A stretch of 64,000 nucleotides of DNA from Caenorhabditis elegans (lineage: Eukaryota; Nematoda; Chromadorea; Rhabditida; Rhabditidae), in assembly GCF_000002985.6 (NCBI RefSeq), contig NC_003281.10, forward strand, positions 10,788,001-10,852,000. Direction: 5' to 3'. Below the pieces are notes generated by a model. The model saw only the letters and a list, made by a program, of their open reading frames with translations, was not told the DNA's origin and did not search any database. Below, one piece after another: positions 44,030 through 57,135 of this stretch (positions are counted from its first letter, which is position 1; each line of letters opens with the position of its first letter). Both the position numbers and the translations under genes were made by a program.

Positions 44030-45029
44030 AGCTATGCCCTCAAAATAAAATTTATCTCTGGAAAAAAGCGGAGGAGAGAGAAGAATGCAAACAACAAATA
44101 TAAGTTTTTCTTCGAAAATTTCTTTTTTTTTGGTTACAACTACAACAACAAATCAACAAAAGGCGTTCTGCCCCCGGAAAAAAGAACACAAATAGATTCC
44201 GAAAGTTTGGTTTTTTTCAGATAATCTTTTGACAAATTTCAGAAAAGTTTTATTTTTAGTTTTTAAAATTTTGAAAACCGAACATTTTTTTATTTTTGTG
44301 AAATTTTTTTGGACTTGAATAATACATTTAAAATTTGTAATTGCGCTTAATATTTCGAAAAACTTGACAATTTTTTTAAAATAAATTTAAAATTTTCAGT
44401 TCTGAAAATGTTATTTTTTGGAAAATTTTCACAGGATATTCAAATTTTTTCTGAGAATTATATTTTTCTCAAAACTTCAAAAGATTTTCAGATTTTCCTA
44501 ACTAGCATAAGAAATGTCAAAAATTTATGTATTTTTTGCCAAACTAAAATTCAGAAAACATTGATTTTTTAGAAATAAATTTCCCATTCTGGCTATTTAA
44601 TAAGTTTTAGTTCTAAACACTTTTTGAAAAATTCAAAAAAATTCCAAAACTTCTGCACAGCAGTTGTTGTAAAAAATTCACAGATTTTTAAAAAAGTTCC
44701 ATTATTTTCGTAATTTCTCAACCAATTAACATTCCTATTTATTTTTTTTCAGATGTTTTTATATCATGACTAAAGCTAAAACAACTGTTCTATAAAATAT
44801 ACTAAGTCCGCGAGAGAGTACGCGAGATGAAGAGACGCAGAGAAACCAAGCAACGAATCAAAGCGGCGCTTCTTATCAAATAAAAAGTACCCGTAGGCGG
44901 AGAAGTTAGGGGTCAAAGTGGAGCTAAAGTGAGCTATTAGTGACATTTAATTGGTGGATTAACTATATTATTTTTTGGGGTGAAGAGCTGAGAAGTTGTG
45001 TAAGTCAAAATAAATTTGTGTGTCAAGTC
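44030..45029. other. Intergenic; no gene seen
   Basis: AT-rich, nothing recognised apart from a short GC-richer patch at about 44805-44900. Confidence 0.5.
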
Positions 45030-45325
45030 AAAATATTTTACATAAAATCTGAATTTCCCGCAAAAGAAATTATTCAGAAAATTTAAATTTCCTGGTAGAA
45101 TTTTTCTCAGCAATTTCAAATTTTGTCCAAATTTTATCTCAGAAAGTTTGAGTTTTCCTCCAGTTCTTTCTGAGAAAATTTAAATTTTCCGCCAAAAATT
45201 GTTCTCTGCAAATTTAAATTTTACTCTAATTTTTTACTCGGAAAATTTGAAAAAGTTTCCAGATACCATTTTCTCCACAATTTTGAATTTTCGCAAAATT
45301 GTATCTCAGAAAATTTGAATTTCCC
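45030..45325. repeat. Degenerate ~45-60 bp tandem repeat
   Basis: Successive units of TCTCAGAAAATTTGAATTTTCC type, with variable AAATTTT tails. Period and identity are low. Confidence 0.6.
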
Positions 45326-47024
45326 GAGCTATTTTCGTTGTCAGTTTCCTTCCATAATCCCATTTCACCTAGCCTTCCCCTAAAGTCATCATAAGGGAAA
45401 ATATTCCAAGTTCCCCGGAAAGGTAAAAACCATAAACGCCTCCACCCCCGCCACCCCAACCATTTTTCCTTTTTCATGCAAATACCCGCTTCTCACGCTT
45501 CAAAGCTTTTCCCCTGAATACCCCAATCTTCCAAAAATTCCAACTTTTTACCTATTTTCCCGGGCGGTCGGGCGGGCGGTCGTTAAATATCAGTGACTTA
45601 TCAGAGGAAAAATATAAGCAAAATGGCAGTAATTATACCCCGCATTTCTACCGTTTATGGCCTCCCGTTAGATATGGAAGTGACAGTTTTGCAGGAAACT
45701 TTGCATTTTCTTGTACTTTTTTAGTAATATTTTTCTGCAAAATTTCTGTATGAAAATTTAATTTCCAATTTTTCGTAGGTTTGTCGGAGATACAAAAATT
45801 CGGAAAATCATGATTTTTTCAATTTTGGGCATGAATTTGGAATATCTCAATAACCAATTAAGGTGCGATGTTCTTAACAAAAATACCTTTAATTGTGAAC
45901 CTAAGAAATACTCAAAACTTAATTTTAATTTTTTTCAGTTGACAACCTATATTTAAATTATCTTAGTTTTAGAGTTACAGGCCAAATGAAAAAAAAAAAA
46001 TTTTCAATTTTTTTCTACTTGAATAACGTCTAGGTTTCCAAAATCTCCGGCAACTTTTCTATTTTCCCGAGGGGCTGTATACAATATCCAGATGGCTAGT
46101 TTGATACACTTTGGGATGAAATGCTTAGAAGATATATAGTTTATAAATTAATTTATAAACAAATTTTCAAGAGGACTTGACTTGATTCGAAAAATTTTGA
46201 TTTTAGGGAAACGGTGCAAAATTTAAAATTAAATTTGGCATATTTTAAAGTGTGTTTTAAAATTTTTGAAAGGAAATTTTTCTTTTGAGTTTCAATATTA
46301 TTTTCTCGAACTTTATATATAAAACCAATTTCCACTTACTCATCAATTTCCAAAGAAACGCCTGACAATTCAGCCACCACTCCCATTTCATGTCAGACAG
46401 TTGTTTTAAGCTTATTAATTTATGATGAAGAACACCGTTTTAATCGGATTCCAGTTTTTACGCGAAAACTTTGATAAATGTAGCATTTTCCTGTTATTTT
46501 GAAGTTTTTTTTTCAGGAAAATCACTAGGTTGAATTATTCGGTTCAATAGATCTATCACATCGCATTAAATTTCTATTTTTTTTTAATGCAGCGTTGATA
46601 TATATTTTTTTAATTCAATATGTTCGAAATACTTTTTTATTTTGAAATTTTCGCTTTTAAATAGGCTTTCACTCAAAAGCTATTTTTCAAGCCAGTATTT
46701 TTGAATTTCCAATTAAAAATAGGTATTTTTTCTATTATATTTAATTTTTAATATATAAGTTTTCCACTCAACCCTGTAAACTTTCTAAATTAAAAACATG
46801 TTTTTTCTAAAACTTCTAAAATTATTATTTCACTTGAAATGCCTGTCCTAAATCAGTTTTTTTCCTAAAATTACTTTTTTCTTATAAATTTGAATTTTTA
46901 TAATTTTTTGAATTTCCAATATAGGCATTTTTGAAATTGCTATAGTGAATATTTCACTCGAAATACCTGTTCTAAATTATTTTACTTTTTTTCCTTTAAA
47001 ATAAAAATTTCAGATGCTCTGGTG
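45326..47024. other. Intergenic, upstream of the SMB/TSP1 gene; no gene seen
   Basis: AT-rich. A block TATTTCACTTGAAATGCCTG (46825) recurs as TATTTCACTCGAAATACCTG (46949), so part is a degenerate tandem repeat. The next gene's promoter must lie here. A TTTCAG (47008-47013) just before its ATG may be a trans-splice acceptor. Confidence 0.5.
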
Positions 47025-50000
47025 ATGCGCCACTTCCTATTTGTGTCACTTGTTTTTTCCATACCCTACACTTGCCACGCTGGATGTTATCAGAGACGGT
47101 TGTGCTGTGCGGGAAGGAACAATACATGCAAGGTTAGATTTTCAGTGAAATTTTTTTAAAAATAAATTGTCGATTTTGGGGAAATTTTATAAAAGGTATT
47201 TAACATACTCAGAAAATGTTCAAATTAAAATTAAAAATTTTTTAAAAAAATTGTTTTTTTTTAATTGCAAAATTTTTCTGATAGTTCGGAATCATCATGC
47301 GTTTTTCTAAAATAACATGTTAATTAAAAATTAAATAAAGTAACACTATTTCAAATTTTGGCGTATTGAAAAAATTTATGAATTAAATCTGTATTTTCTT
47401 CATTTCCTTCAACTTTTCAAAATTAGTGAAGTTTATTATTTCTTTTATAAAATTCGTAATGAAAAGAAATTATGCAATTTTTAATTTAATTGTTTTAATG
47501 GTGGATGAGCCAAACTGTTAAAAACATTTTTCAAAAATTAACATCTTTCAATTGAAAGATATTGATTTTTTGAAAAATTTGGAAAAAGAAATATTTACAA
47601 CGATTTAAATTCCAGGGTGTAGACGACGGAATAGCGCATCTTCCAACCGTTAGCACAATACATAATGAAGAAGCACAGACATTTCATCAGAGACCAACTG
47701 TAAGAACAGAAAAAGAGTACTATACACCGCATTATGAATCATCTGGAGATGGATACGATCTCATTTTTCCTGATGTAAGTTGCAAGGGTATTTGATAATA
47801 TATATATATTTTTTTGGCAATTTCAAAAAGTTGTTTTTCTATTTTTAAAAAAGATTTTACGTATAATCTAGTCAAAAAAAATTAGGATAGAATGCTTTAA
47901 AAAATCTGAGAAAAAAATCAACAAGAAATTGATTTATAAAATTTTTTCAGAATTTTTTAGAAATTCCAGGAAATATTGTAAAATTGGGTTTTTTGGATTT
48001 TCCAAATACTTAAAATTTATTATTTTTCTCAGAAAAATGTAATTTTTTTTAAATTATTGATTTTCTAAACCAATTTTACGAGTTTAAATTGAACATTTTA
48101 TTTCTCAATGTTTGAATTTGTTGCAGTAAAGGTTTCTAATTTTTAAAAATTATTTTTGAAAAAAATAAATAAAATGTGTTTCTCAATTTTTCAGAATTTC
48201 TGTGTGATTTTTTTAAATCCCCCCCCCCCCCCCACTAAAATATGGAAAAATAATTTAATTTCCAGGTTTTCGATGAAGAAAGCGATGAAAGAATCGGGAA
48301 ACTCGTGCTACCAGATATTATAGAAATGGATGGATCTGGAGCTGATAAAGTTTACGAGAGATATGGTCTTGGAAGTGGAGACGGAGAGCCGGAAGACGTA
48401 GAAACCCAAGAAATTCCATTGACAACACCGGCCCCTCGGCTGAAAACTTTGATTTTCGGATTGAAACGGGATCAGCGAACACCGCCGGAAGAAATCACGC
48501 GGTATAGCGAGAAGCCTAGGCATCTTCTAATACGGTTTGCTTTTCATTTCTTTGTTTCTAACAATTTTTGCGTGTTATTTTTGAAATACAGGTCACGCCC
48601 ATTTGTTGCAAAGCGGGCGCGCAGTTTTGAAGGTTGGCGCCATTATGAGCGAGATCTTCTAAATTTGAAAATAATTTTTTGAATATAATTTTGGCTAGAA
48701 ATTAACATTTAAAATTTCAAATTATTTGCGCCAAAATCGAATTTTTCATTTAAAAAAGGAATTTTGGCGGGAAATTCAAATTTCTAATTTTCTAATAAAG
48801 CTTACTTTAGCTTACAAACAAAATGTATTTTCTTTTCAAAATAATATTGGGGAATACTTTCATATAATTTTTCAAACTATTTTCACCTGGAAAATCAATT
48901 CTGAAATTTTTTATACATTAGATACGAAATTGAAATTTTTTTGAGTTAAAAAATATTTGGCGGGAGATTCAAATTTTGAGCTAAAATTCTAGGTTTTGGG
49001 CAAGAGGAACTAACTTTAAAGTAATTTTGAATTGATATTGAAGTTTTAATTTTTAAATAATTTTAGCTTGGGTTCAATTAATTTTTAAAAAATAATATTG
49101 TTAATAATAAATAAATATTGACTGGAAATTCAAATTTCAATTTTTCAAAAAAATTGGCGATAAATTTGAATTTTTACTTTTAAAAAAATCCTAGATGCAT
49201 TTTCCGACATCAGAAGGTATGAAATTTGTCGGTTGAAGTGATTTTTTTTTTCAATTTTTTTTGCTAACATTGTCATTGTCCACTGTCATTTTGAAAAGTC
49301 CGAGTGAAGTAAAAATACAATTTTTAACTAAAAAGTAACACATGACCGCGAAAATCTATTGGTGACCGAGATATATTTTTTCACGGCCACCTAGCATTCC
49401 ACATCCAACTCAAATTTTTCAGGTACTCTCTTTTATCCAAGTTTATGCCATTGAAAGTCACCTCGACTCCTCTTTTGTACGAAGAAAATCGTGTGCAACC
49501 AGCGAATAATCTGTATTATTTGGAAAGTTCTATCAGTGAATGCTATTGTGATGAGCACTGTGTCACACTGGGAGATTGTTGCTCGGATTACACGTTCGTG
49601 TGCCCACGTAAGGAAATTTCAGGGTCTTGGCACGAAATTAGTTAAACCAGGGAATTAAAATGATTCTAAAAAATCGATAATTTCGTTAAAATTTACTTTT
49701 TTCAGTGATATTTTTCTGATAAAAACTATTCTTAGAAATCAATAATTTCATTAAATTTATTAGAAAAATCAATAATTTTCATATAAGATGTTTTCTACCA
49801 AACCGATAACTTCCAGCAAGAGACTGTGTTCTAACCGATTGGGACAGCTGGACACAATGCACTGCGGACAACGGAACCTGCGGTATAGGCACCCAAAAAC
49901 GCCTACGCCACGTCATCCAACACGCAGAACGTGGCGGTGCCGCCTGTGAACCCTTAAAAGAAATGCGAACTTGCTTTGTCGAATGCCGACCCAAAAAATC

Positions 50001-51176
50001 TGCGCTTGACGGTAAAATTTTGCGAAAATCGACTTTGAAAAATCAATATTCGTTTAGATATAACGACTGTGGCATTGATTTTGGACTACAGGCACAATAA
50101 GACACGTAGCAAAATTAGGCGGAACAATATCTACTGGGATCTACCAAATGTGGCGGAAAAGATGAAAAAAGCCACGTAGTAAGATTGATCTTTTTGTAAT
50201 TTCTCGTTTTACACTTTTTTTGGGTTCCATTTATAAGAAAATTTATTGATTTTTGGAAAATTTGAAAATGTTATCGACATTAACACGTGGTGTCAAAGTG
50301 TCCCATTTTGGTTTGATCTTCGAAAAATGCGGGAGAAGAGACGCAGACTTTTCAACTTATTTTTCATGGTTAAGAGTGTGCTTACCAGGGGTGTGCTACA
50401 AATTTGCCGAGCTCGGCAAATTTTGAAATTTGCCGCACACATCAAAAATTTGACAATACAATTTTGACCCATACAATTGATTTTTCCCCAAAAAAATTTG
50501 TAAAATGACACAATATTGAGTTATTTTAATGTTTAAGCAAACACACTACACGGAACTTATTCTGAAACCAGATGTGTACTAAAAATTTAGTAGTTTTGGT
50601 GCTCCAAAAAACATCAAAAAATATCAAATTTTTTGAAGTTAGTTAAGCACGGCAAATTTGCCGTGCTCGGCAAATATTGGAAAAAGAGATATGCCGCACA
50701 CCCCTGGTGCTTACGTCGTATTTTCCTGGGCGAAAAATTCCCGCATTTTTGTAGATCAAACCGCAATGAGACAGCCTGACACCACGTGCTTTAAAAAACA
50801 CGTTATATTGAAAAACTTAACCAAAACAATTATTTTTCGACTTTTTTTCCGAGAAAATTGAAAAATTCTCAGATTCATTCTAATTTCCAGCTACTGCGTA
50901 CACTACACAATTGACTGGGTCAACCGCAACTGCGTCTCTCGTCTCTTAAACAAGGGGCTTTCAGAAGGAAGTGTAATGTGCGCCGAGTGTCAACCAGAAG
51001 CCACGTATCACCGAAATAACGGGCGGTGTGCGTCAGATTTGGAGGACGGAGATCAGGGATTCTGGAAGCTCATCGGTCCTCAATCTTGTAACGGAATTTG
51101 GACACGAATAAATCGAACCGAGAATTGTCAGTGCCAGATTGAATATCCAAAGGATCATCCGTTCCTGTTAGTCTAG
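47025..51176 (+). CDS. Secreted somatomedin-B / thrombospondin-1 protein (SBSPON-like)
   Basis: Seven exons: 47025-47132, 47616-47774, 48266-48534, 49423-49607, 49817-50011, 50058-50178 and 50891-51176 (TAG). They give 441 codons (440 residues) with all phases agreeing. A signal peptide (MRHFLFVSLVFSIPYTCHA) precedes CCAGRNNTC, the first half of a somatomedin-B-type cysteine pattern. Exons 2-3 add a ~140-residue acidic linker with no Cys. Exon 4 then supplies ECYCDEHC...LGDCCSDY, the second half. Exon 5 is a thrombospondin type-1 repeat (WDSWTQC, CGIGTQKR, CxxxxE). The C-terminal Cys-rich domain is as in vertebrate SBSPON/RPE-spondin. The product is probably extracellular matrix. An ATG at 47014 is followed by a stop and was not used. 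A further exon-like segment at 48592-48631 was not used because it breaks the phase. Confidence 0.85.
48219..48233. repeat. C15 homopolymer in an intron
   Basis: Fifteen consecutive C, 32 bp upstream of the exon 3 acceptor of the SMB/TSP1 gene. Confidence 0.95.
50378..50714. mobile_element. hAT-type MITE (321 bp) in an intron
   Basis: The element spans 50386-50706 with inverted ends CAGGGGTGTGC / GCACACCCCTG and a perfect 8-bp direct repeat GTGCTTAC (50378-50385 and 50707-50714). Interior blocks GCCGAGCTCGGCAAATTT and GGCAAATTTGCCGTGCTC form sub-palindromes. CAG-starting ends plus an 8-bp duplication define hAT-derived elements. Non-coding. Lies in intron 50179-50890 of the SMB/TSP1 gene. 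Confidence 0.9.
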
Positions 51177-51214
51177 TAGAGCGCGATTGCATGCCCGGTT
51201 TTTCAAATGTTCTA

Positions 51215-51543
51215 GTATTACGGGAACATAAAATTCTGAGAATGCGTTGCGCAACATATTTGACGCGCAACATATCTCGTAGCGAAAACTTATCTTTTAA
51301 TGACTACTGTAGCGTTACAGGCTCGATTTACGGGCTTGATTAGTATTTTCTCATTTTTTTGCTTAATTTTAATATTCTATCGATAAATTAATTCATTTCA
51401 AAAATCGACCCCGTAAATCGACACAAGCGCTACAGTAGTCATTTAAAGAAGTACTGTAGTTTTCGCTACGATATATAGTTGTATTTTGCGCGTCAAATTA
51501 TGTTGCGAAATACGCATTTTTACAATTTCATGTTCCCGTAATA
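51215..51543. repeat. Palindromic repeat family A, copy 3
   Basis: Ends TATTACGGGAACATAAAATT and CATGTTCCCGTAATA are inverted. Internal GCGCAACATATTTGACGCGC and CTCGTAGCGAAAACTT have inverse partners. It starts 39 bp after the SMB/TSP1 stop codon, so it is likely transcribed in the 3' UTR. Confidence 0.85.
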
Positions 51544-52048
51544 TTATAGGGACGCAGAAAAATCACTTTTTGAGGTCGAGGTGAAAACGCGCTCCACCGC
51601 AAACCACAGGTATTTGGCGGTAAAACCGTCAATTCAAATTTTCAATTAAATTCGCCAGTTTTAAAGGATTTTGATTTTTATGCCCCATTATTAATTTCGG
51701 CAAAAAAACAATTAAAAACGTTTGAAATTTTGATTTTGGCTCCAAAAACTGGCCGTAGGGCGCGTTTGCATTCTGATTTCAAAAAAATTTGGTTTTTTTC
51801 TGCGCCTATGTAATAGCATCCAGTGCCTTTTTGGTCTTTCCTGCCTCAATTGTCTTGCATAATTTTTTTTGTCAATTTTCTTCAATTTTTCAAACTTTCT
51901 CCAACTTTCTCTCTCAATTTGCCCCAAGATCTTCAAATGTATTCCTTTATTTTTTTTTCTTTTTGACGACCCAAATATTGCCTTCAATGTTGATAAATCG
52001 GTGGAATGAATAGTAATTTTCATTTTAATTCCTATAAATATAATAGAT
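51544..52048. other. Intergenic between convergent 3' ends; no gene seen
   Basis: AT-rich; 3' flank of the PDE12-like gene on minus. Nothing recognised. Confidence 0.5.
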
Positions 52049-55000
52049 TTAAATTTTAATATCACAAATAATTGGCAAATGATCGGAAGGTGAGATTGGA
52101 GACGGCAGTGCTGTGTATTTTATCACTTTTTCGTGGCTTGGAAGTGGACAGTGGCGGATTGAAGTGGCTCCTGAAGAATATACAAATTTTTAAAATTTTT
52201 TTAGCAATTCGATTTCTCCGAAAATCGAAGAAAATAATTTTAAAAAATTTGAATTTTTCCATTTTTGAATTTTTTAAAATATTAAACCGCATTTTTCAAA
52301 TCAAATTTTTTTAACAGCCTGATTTTTTGGTAAATTTAATTTTTACTCAAATTTAGGTCAAAAATTGAAAAAAAAAGTTAAAATTTTTTAAAAATTTTTT
52401 CCAGAATAATTGCAATTTTTATTCTAGCGAAAAAAATTTTTAAAAATTTCTGAATTTTTTTTTCAAATTTTTGAACTACGAAAATGTCCAGTTTTTCAGT
52501 GAATTTAATTTATTTTTAATTCATATTTGAAAGTTTTTTTTTTAAATTAAAATCTAAAATTTTATTGAAACTGTAAATTTGATTTTTTCCAAAATAAAAG
52601 AAAAACCTAAATTTAGTTAAAATTCTAGATTTTTATTTATTTTTGAGTTTTAAAAAATTCGAATTTCGGAAAATGCCTGAAATTTTTTTCAATTTTTTCA
52701 GCAATTTTTTTGGCAATTTCCAAAAAAAATCTAAATGCTTACCAACTCCCCAAATATAATCCAAACATCCGACAAATCCATCCTTTTGGCTACTTGCCGT
52801 GTAATTTGTATATTCTGGTGTTCCAGTGAGACAATCCATTTTCTTATCGATTTTTATATCCTGTGGAGTAATTTTTGAGTCGCAATTCCACACGGCGTCT
52901 TCTTTTGGGAGATTACCCTGGAAACTAGTGTTTTTAAGAAAAAAAAAACACTTTTTTAAAAAACTTTTTTTTAGTAATTGCAATAATTATTTTGACAGAA
53001 AATTTTGGATTTATTCTTGGAAAAAATTGGTTTCATTTTGAAAATTAAGAGAAAAAAAATTTCAACTGAAATTCAAAAATTGCTCTTTTTTCGACGATTA
53101 AAAAAATTAAAAAAATTAAACTTTGATTTAGAATTTTTTTTTTGGAATTTTAATAATTTACAAATTTCGAATTTTCATTTTTTTCGGAGAAATTAGCATT
53201 TTTTTTGTGGAAATACATATTTATTATTATTTTCTAAATATATGAAAAAAATCGAAAAAACAATTTTTTTATTAAAATCTTTGGAAAATGGAAATTATCA
53301 AAATTCCAGAAATTTATCGTTTTTTTTTTTGAAAAAATTTAGAAAAAGTAAATTTTCAAAAATATTTAAAAATTCATTTTTTTTTTTTTGAATTTTTCGA
53401 TTTATCACCTATTTTTTTTTTAAATCTGAAATTTTCAAATTTAAAGCGGTAATTTTGGAATTTTTGTTTGAAAAACTAAAAATTTTTTTTACCAAATTTT
53501 GGTGTTTTTTTTGGAAATTCAAAACTTTAAAAATATTGAATTTTCATTCACTTTTTGCTGAAAAACTCTGGAAATTATTCAAAATTCCAGAAGTTTGTCG
53601 ATTTTTTACAAAAATTCTGAAAAACTTTTTGGAATACACATTTTATTTTTGTGATTAGTATTTTTGAAAATAATAAAAAATTCGATTTTTTGTAAATATT
53701 TATTTTTCACCTATTTTTTAAAGAACATCTGAAATTTTCAAATAAAAAAAAACAACCGCTCTAGTTTTTTAGCGATAATTTTGGAATTTTTGTTTGAAAA
53801 ATTTAACTTTTTTTGGAAACTTGGAAACACTAGAATAATTTTTTATTTATTTTTTCAATTTCCTTGAAATCAAAAAAAATATATTCACCATGCTCATCAA
53901 ATTAAACACAGCTCCATTGGGTGTACTATTGAAATCTCCTCCAAATAAGACAAGAACCTCAATTCCTTTATTCAATTCTCTAGTTTCCTCGTAAATTTCC
54001 AAAAGTTTCCGTGTACAAGTCAATGCTTGTAGCACTTTCACGTGTTCATCTATAGGATTATGGTGTAAATGTGTATTGCCGCAGACTAGAAGTTTCCCGG
54101 TTCTGGAATCTTTTAGAACCACAATTTGCAAAACTGTGGGACGAGTTGAAAATCGTTCTTTCGATTCTTCTGATGTCTCAAGGATCCCTAGAATATCTCC
54201 ACTAGCTAGCTCGGCAACTCCGTAACACTTTGAAGAGATCACTTGAAACCTCTGACTATCGAAAATAATAGCAACTCCTTCGGAAACTGTTCCAACTTTT
54301 TTCGCGATTTCACTAGAATAACTGATCGTATTTAAAAATGGCACAATGAAATTCTCATGACGACTGAGATCAACTTCTTGAAGGAATATCAGAGAGCACC
54401 GGGCACTATGAATGAAATCATGCAGCTGTTTCAGGAATATTGGTGTTCGGTAGATAATTCGTTGGCTCGATTTTTGGCAATAATTGAAGAATAGTTGTTC
54501 TTGTGGGAGTGTGAGGTTTAGGTAGAGGTCAGCCAGAATGTTATACGACATTATTCGAATTCTGTAATAATTTGGAATTTTTTAAAAAGAATTCTATTTA
54601 AATTCTAAAATAAAATAATCGTTTCTTTTTTCGAATTTTTTTGTGTATTACGATTTTGAAATGTTTTTTAATTGTTCTAGATTTTCACATGTTTTTTTTT
54701 AGAAAATCTGAAATTTTCCATTTTTTTAAACAAACGCTTTAGTTTTTAGCGATTACGAGAAGCGATCGGTAATTTTGGATTTGTTTTTATTGAAAATTTT
54801 AACTTTTTGAAAAAAAAATTAAACTTTAAATTTTTAATTTTAGAAATCGTTTTTTTTTTTGGAAAAAAGGTTTTTTTAATTTCAATTTTTGGTTTGTCCC
54901 TAATTTTTAAGAAACTTTAAAAAAAAAACTAAAATACAGTTAAAATTCAGAAAAGAACTCCGCCCACGTCGTCTGATTGGTTGAAAAAAAGGCGGAGCAA

Positions 55001-56911
55001 ATCGCTGAGTGGTCCTGCAGTGTTTCTACAGAAATTTAAAAAAATCGCAAAAAACTTGTTTTTTGCTCCAAAACCGAAAATTATTCTAGGAAGAATTAAA
55101 AAAAAAGGCTTTCAGTTTTTTTAATATAAAAATCGAAATTTTTTTTTATTTTTGTATTTTTTTTCACTTTTTTCATGAATGAAATCTTTTTTTTTTGTGT
55201 AAATTTTTGGATAATTCAGAAAATTAAAACGAACGTCGAATCATCTTCCAATGAGATTTCCTCGCACCATTTGACCTGCTCGTCAGTAATAACCTCATCG
55301 TGGAGCTGGGAAATCGGTCTCGAACTTATTGCAGCGCTGAATAATTTCTTTTATATATTTAAAATGTTTTTTTTTTTCATTTTTTGTTTTTCATAAAACT
55401 TAAAATCAACTTCAAAATTTTTTCGATTTTTTAAATTTTAATTTCAAAGAAGTGTTTTGGTTTTTCAAAAATTGGCAATTTTTCTCATTAAAATTAGTAT
55501 TCTTTTTTATTTAATCTCTAGAAAATCACAAAACGTTTTGTAGTTTAATTGATTTTTGAAAATTATTTTTCTAAAAGATATTTTTTATTATAATTTCCCT
55601 AGCTTTCGAGAAAAATTTTCTTTTTTTTCATAATTTTTTAAATTTTTACTTTTTCTCATTAAAATTGGCTCTTTTTATCTGATAATTCAACATTTAATAT
55701 TTTTGATTTCAAAAAAAAAAACCCAGAGCTTAAAAAAAAATGTTCAATATTTATTATTGAAATTGGAATTTTCTTTGACAAATTAATGGTGAATTTTGGT
55801 TTTTTTTTTCGAATTTTATTTTCCGAAAACGAAAATTATTCTATATCGGATATTAATTATTTATTATTTCTGAATTTTTTAAAGGATATTTTTTTTCTTA
55901 GTTTTTCAACAAAATTTTTTTTGTGTTAAGAGACATATTTTTCTACAATTTTATAGCTAATTTTAAGCATTTCGCCGCCTCCTTACTAGGCTGGATGATC
56001 TTTTCCAGACTCCACAACGACTGCGACCAGCCGGCTAACATCCTTCTCATCAGGCTGGAAATATGGCCCAGAATGCCTAAAACTGTATCCATGCAGCTTA
56101 AAAGTTCGAGCTGCCTCGTCCTCGAACGCCAGTTTCAGAGAATCGTTATCCTTCTGAGTTGGACCTAATTTTTCCGATTTTCCAGTCTCTTTTTGATCCT
56201 TGACGAACCAATGTAGCTGTACACGAGTTCCTTTGATATTGTAGGCAATTGTAGGCATACAGAATTGGCCGACGATCGGTGTAAGAGTAATTGATACTGT
56301 AGAAATTGGAATTCCGTTGCGAATTACTTCAAATTCGGAGCCATTAACCAATAATTTTGAGATCCTTTTATCATCAGCAAATTCTAGAGTCGTTTTTAAA
56401 TTTATATCCTTGAAATTTTCAAATTCCGCGGCTAATTGCATCGAAATATCCTCCTCAGAAGCCTCGGTCCTTGACTTTTTCCTCATTAGCGCTGAAATCT
56501 GGAATAATTTGCTTCATTTTTAAATTTAAATAATTTGATAGATTTCCCTCACCTTGGGCAAAGCTTCATCTACCAGCTTCTGCTCAAAAGCTCGCTGAGT
56601 CTTTATCACAAAATGCTCCTCTCCGTGATTAAACTGGAACATAAAATTCAATCCGGTTTGGATTTTCTTTTTTTGCACTGGCGCCTCGGTTTTCCAGAGA
56701 AAGATTCGATTTGACGGCAGTAACATTGTTCGTCTTCTTTTTAAAGGTGTGATCAAAGCTTGTTCGTCCTGAAAATAAATAAATAAACAACTTTTTGAAT
56801 AGAAAGCAAATTTTTAAAATTTACCTTTAGAATATCCTTCCAAGAAAGCGGTTGTTGGGGAGCTTTTCGGATGAATACTGACTTAAAGAAGTCTGTTAGA
56901 TGTTTTAACAT
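52049..56911 (-). CDS. PDE12-like 2'-phosphodiesterase (EEP nuclease family)
   Basis: Exons in transcript order: 56911-56825, 56768-56553, 56498-55987, 55336-55235, 54561-53889, 52917-52743 and 52170-52049. They give 629 codons (628 residues). The C-terminal endonuclease/exonuclease/phosphatase domain shows SYNILADLY, LQEVD (metal-binding Glu), GNTHLHHNP, GGDFNSTPNG and PSDHLPIICD (catalytic Asp/His). The N-terminal ~280 residues (ALPK, HWFVKD, GPYFQPDEKD) match the PDE12-type region preceding the nuclease and not CCR4 or Angel. Human PDE12 is mitochondrial, degrading 2',5'-oligoadenylates and trimming poly(A) on mitochondrial RNA. MLKHLTDFFKSVFIRKAP is a plausible targeting peptide. The donors at 55986 (after a TA) and 55234 (GTTCGT) are the least certain; both are chosen because they keep the frame. 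Introns are very AT-rich. Confidence 0.85.
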
Positions 56912-56995
56912 GTGAATTTAACAAAAATCTCATGAATAAGGCGGAGTTTGACACAAAAAAATCTCGGTTTTGAAATAAATCACAATATTGTTGCT

Positions 56996-57073
56996 TGTCC
57001 GAGAGGAGTACGCAGGAAAGGCACGGAGTATGCGCCAGCAGACGTTACTTGGCGCATCAAGAAACGCGCAAGC
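56996..57073. repeat. ~75-bp GC-richer block shared with 60987-61068, copy 1
   Basis: CCGAGAGGAGTACGCAG ... TGGCGCATCAAGAAACGCGC. Lies 85 bp upstream of the PDE12-like start codon. The matching block at 60987-61068 is 185 bp upstream of the hexosaminidase gene. Confidence 0.7.
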
Positions 57074-57135
57074 ATAATATTCAAAATGGCATTATTTATA
57101 ATATTTCCGGCAAAATTCAACATTGAATTTTTAAT

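Noticed and set aside
55175..55396. Plus-strand 73-codon frame
   Set aside because: It is the antisense of exon 4 of the PDE12-like gene, which fits phase and protein family on minus.
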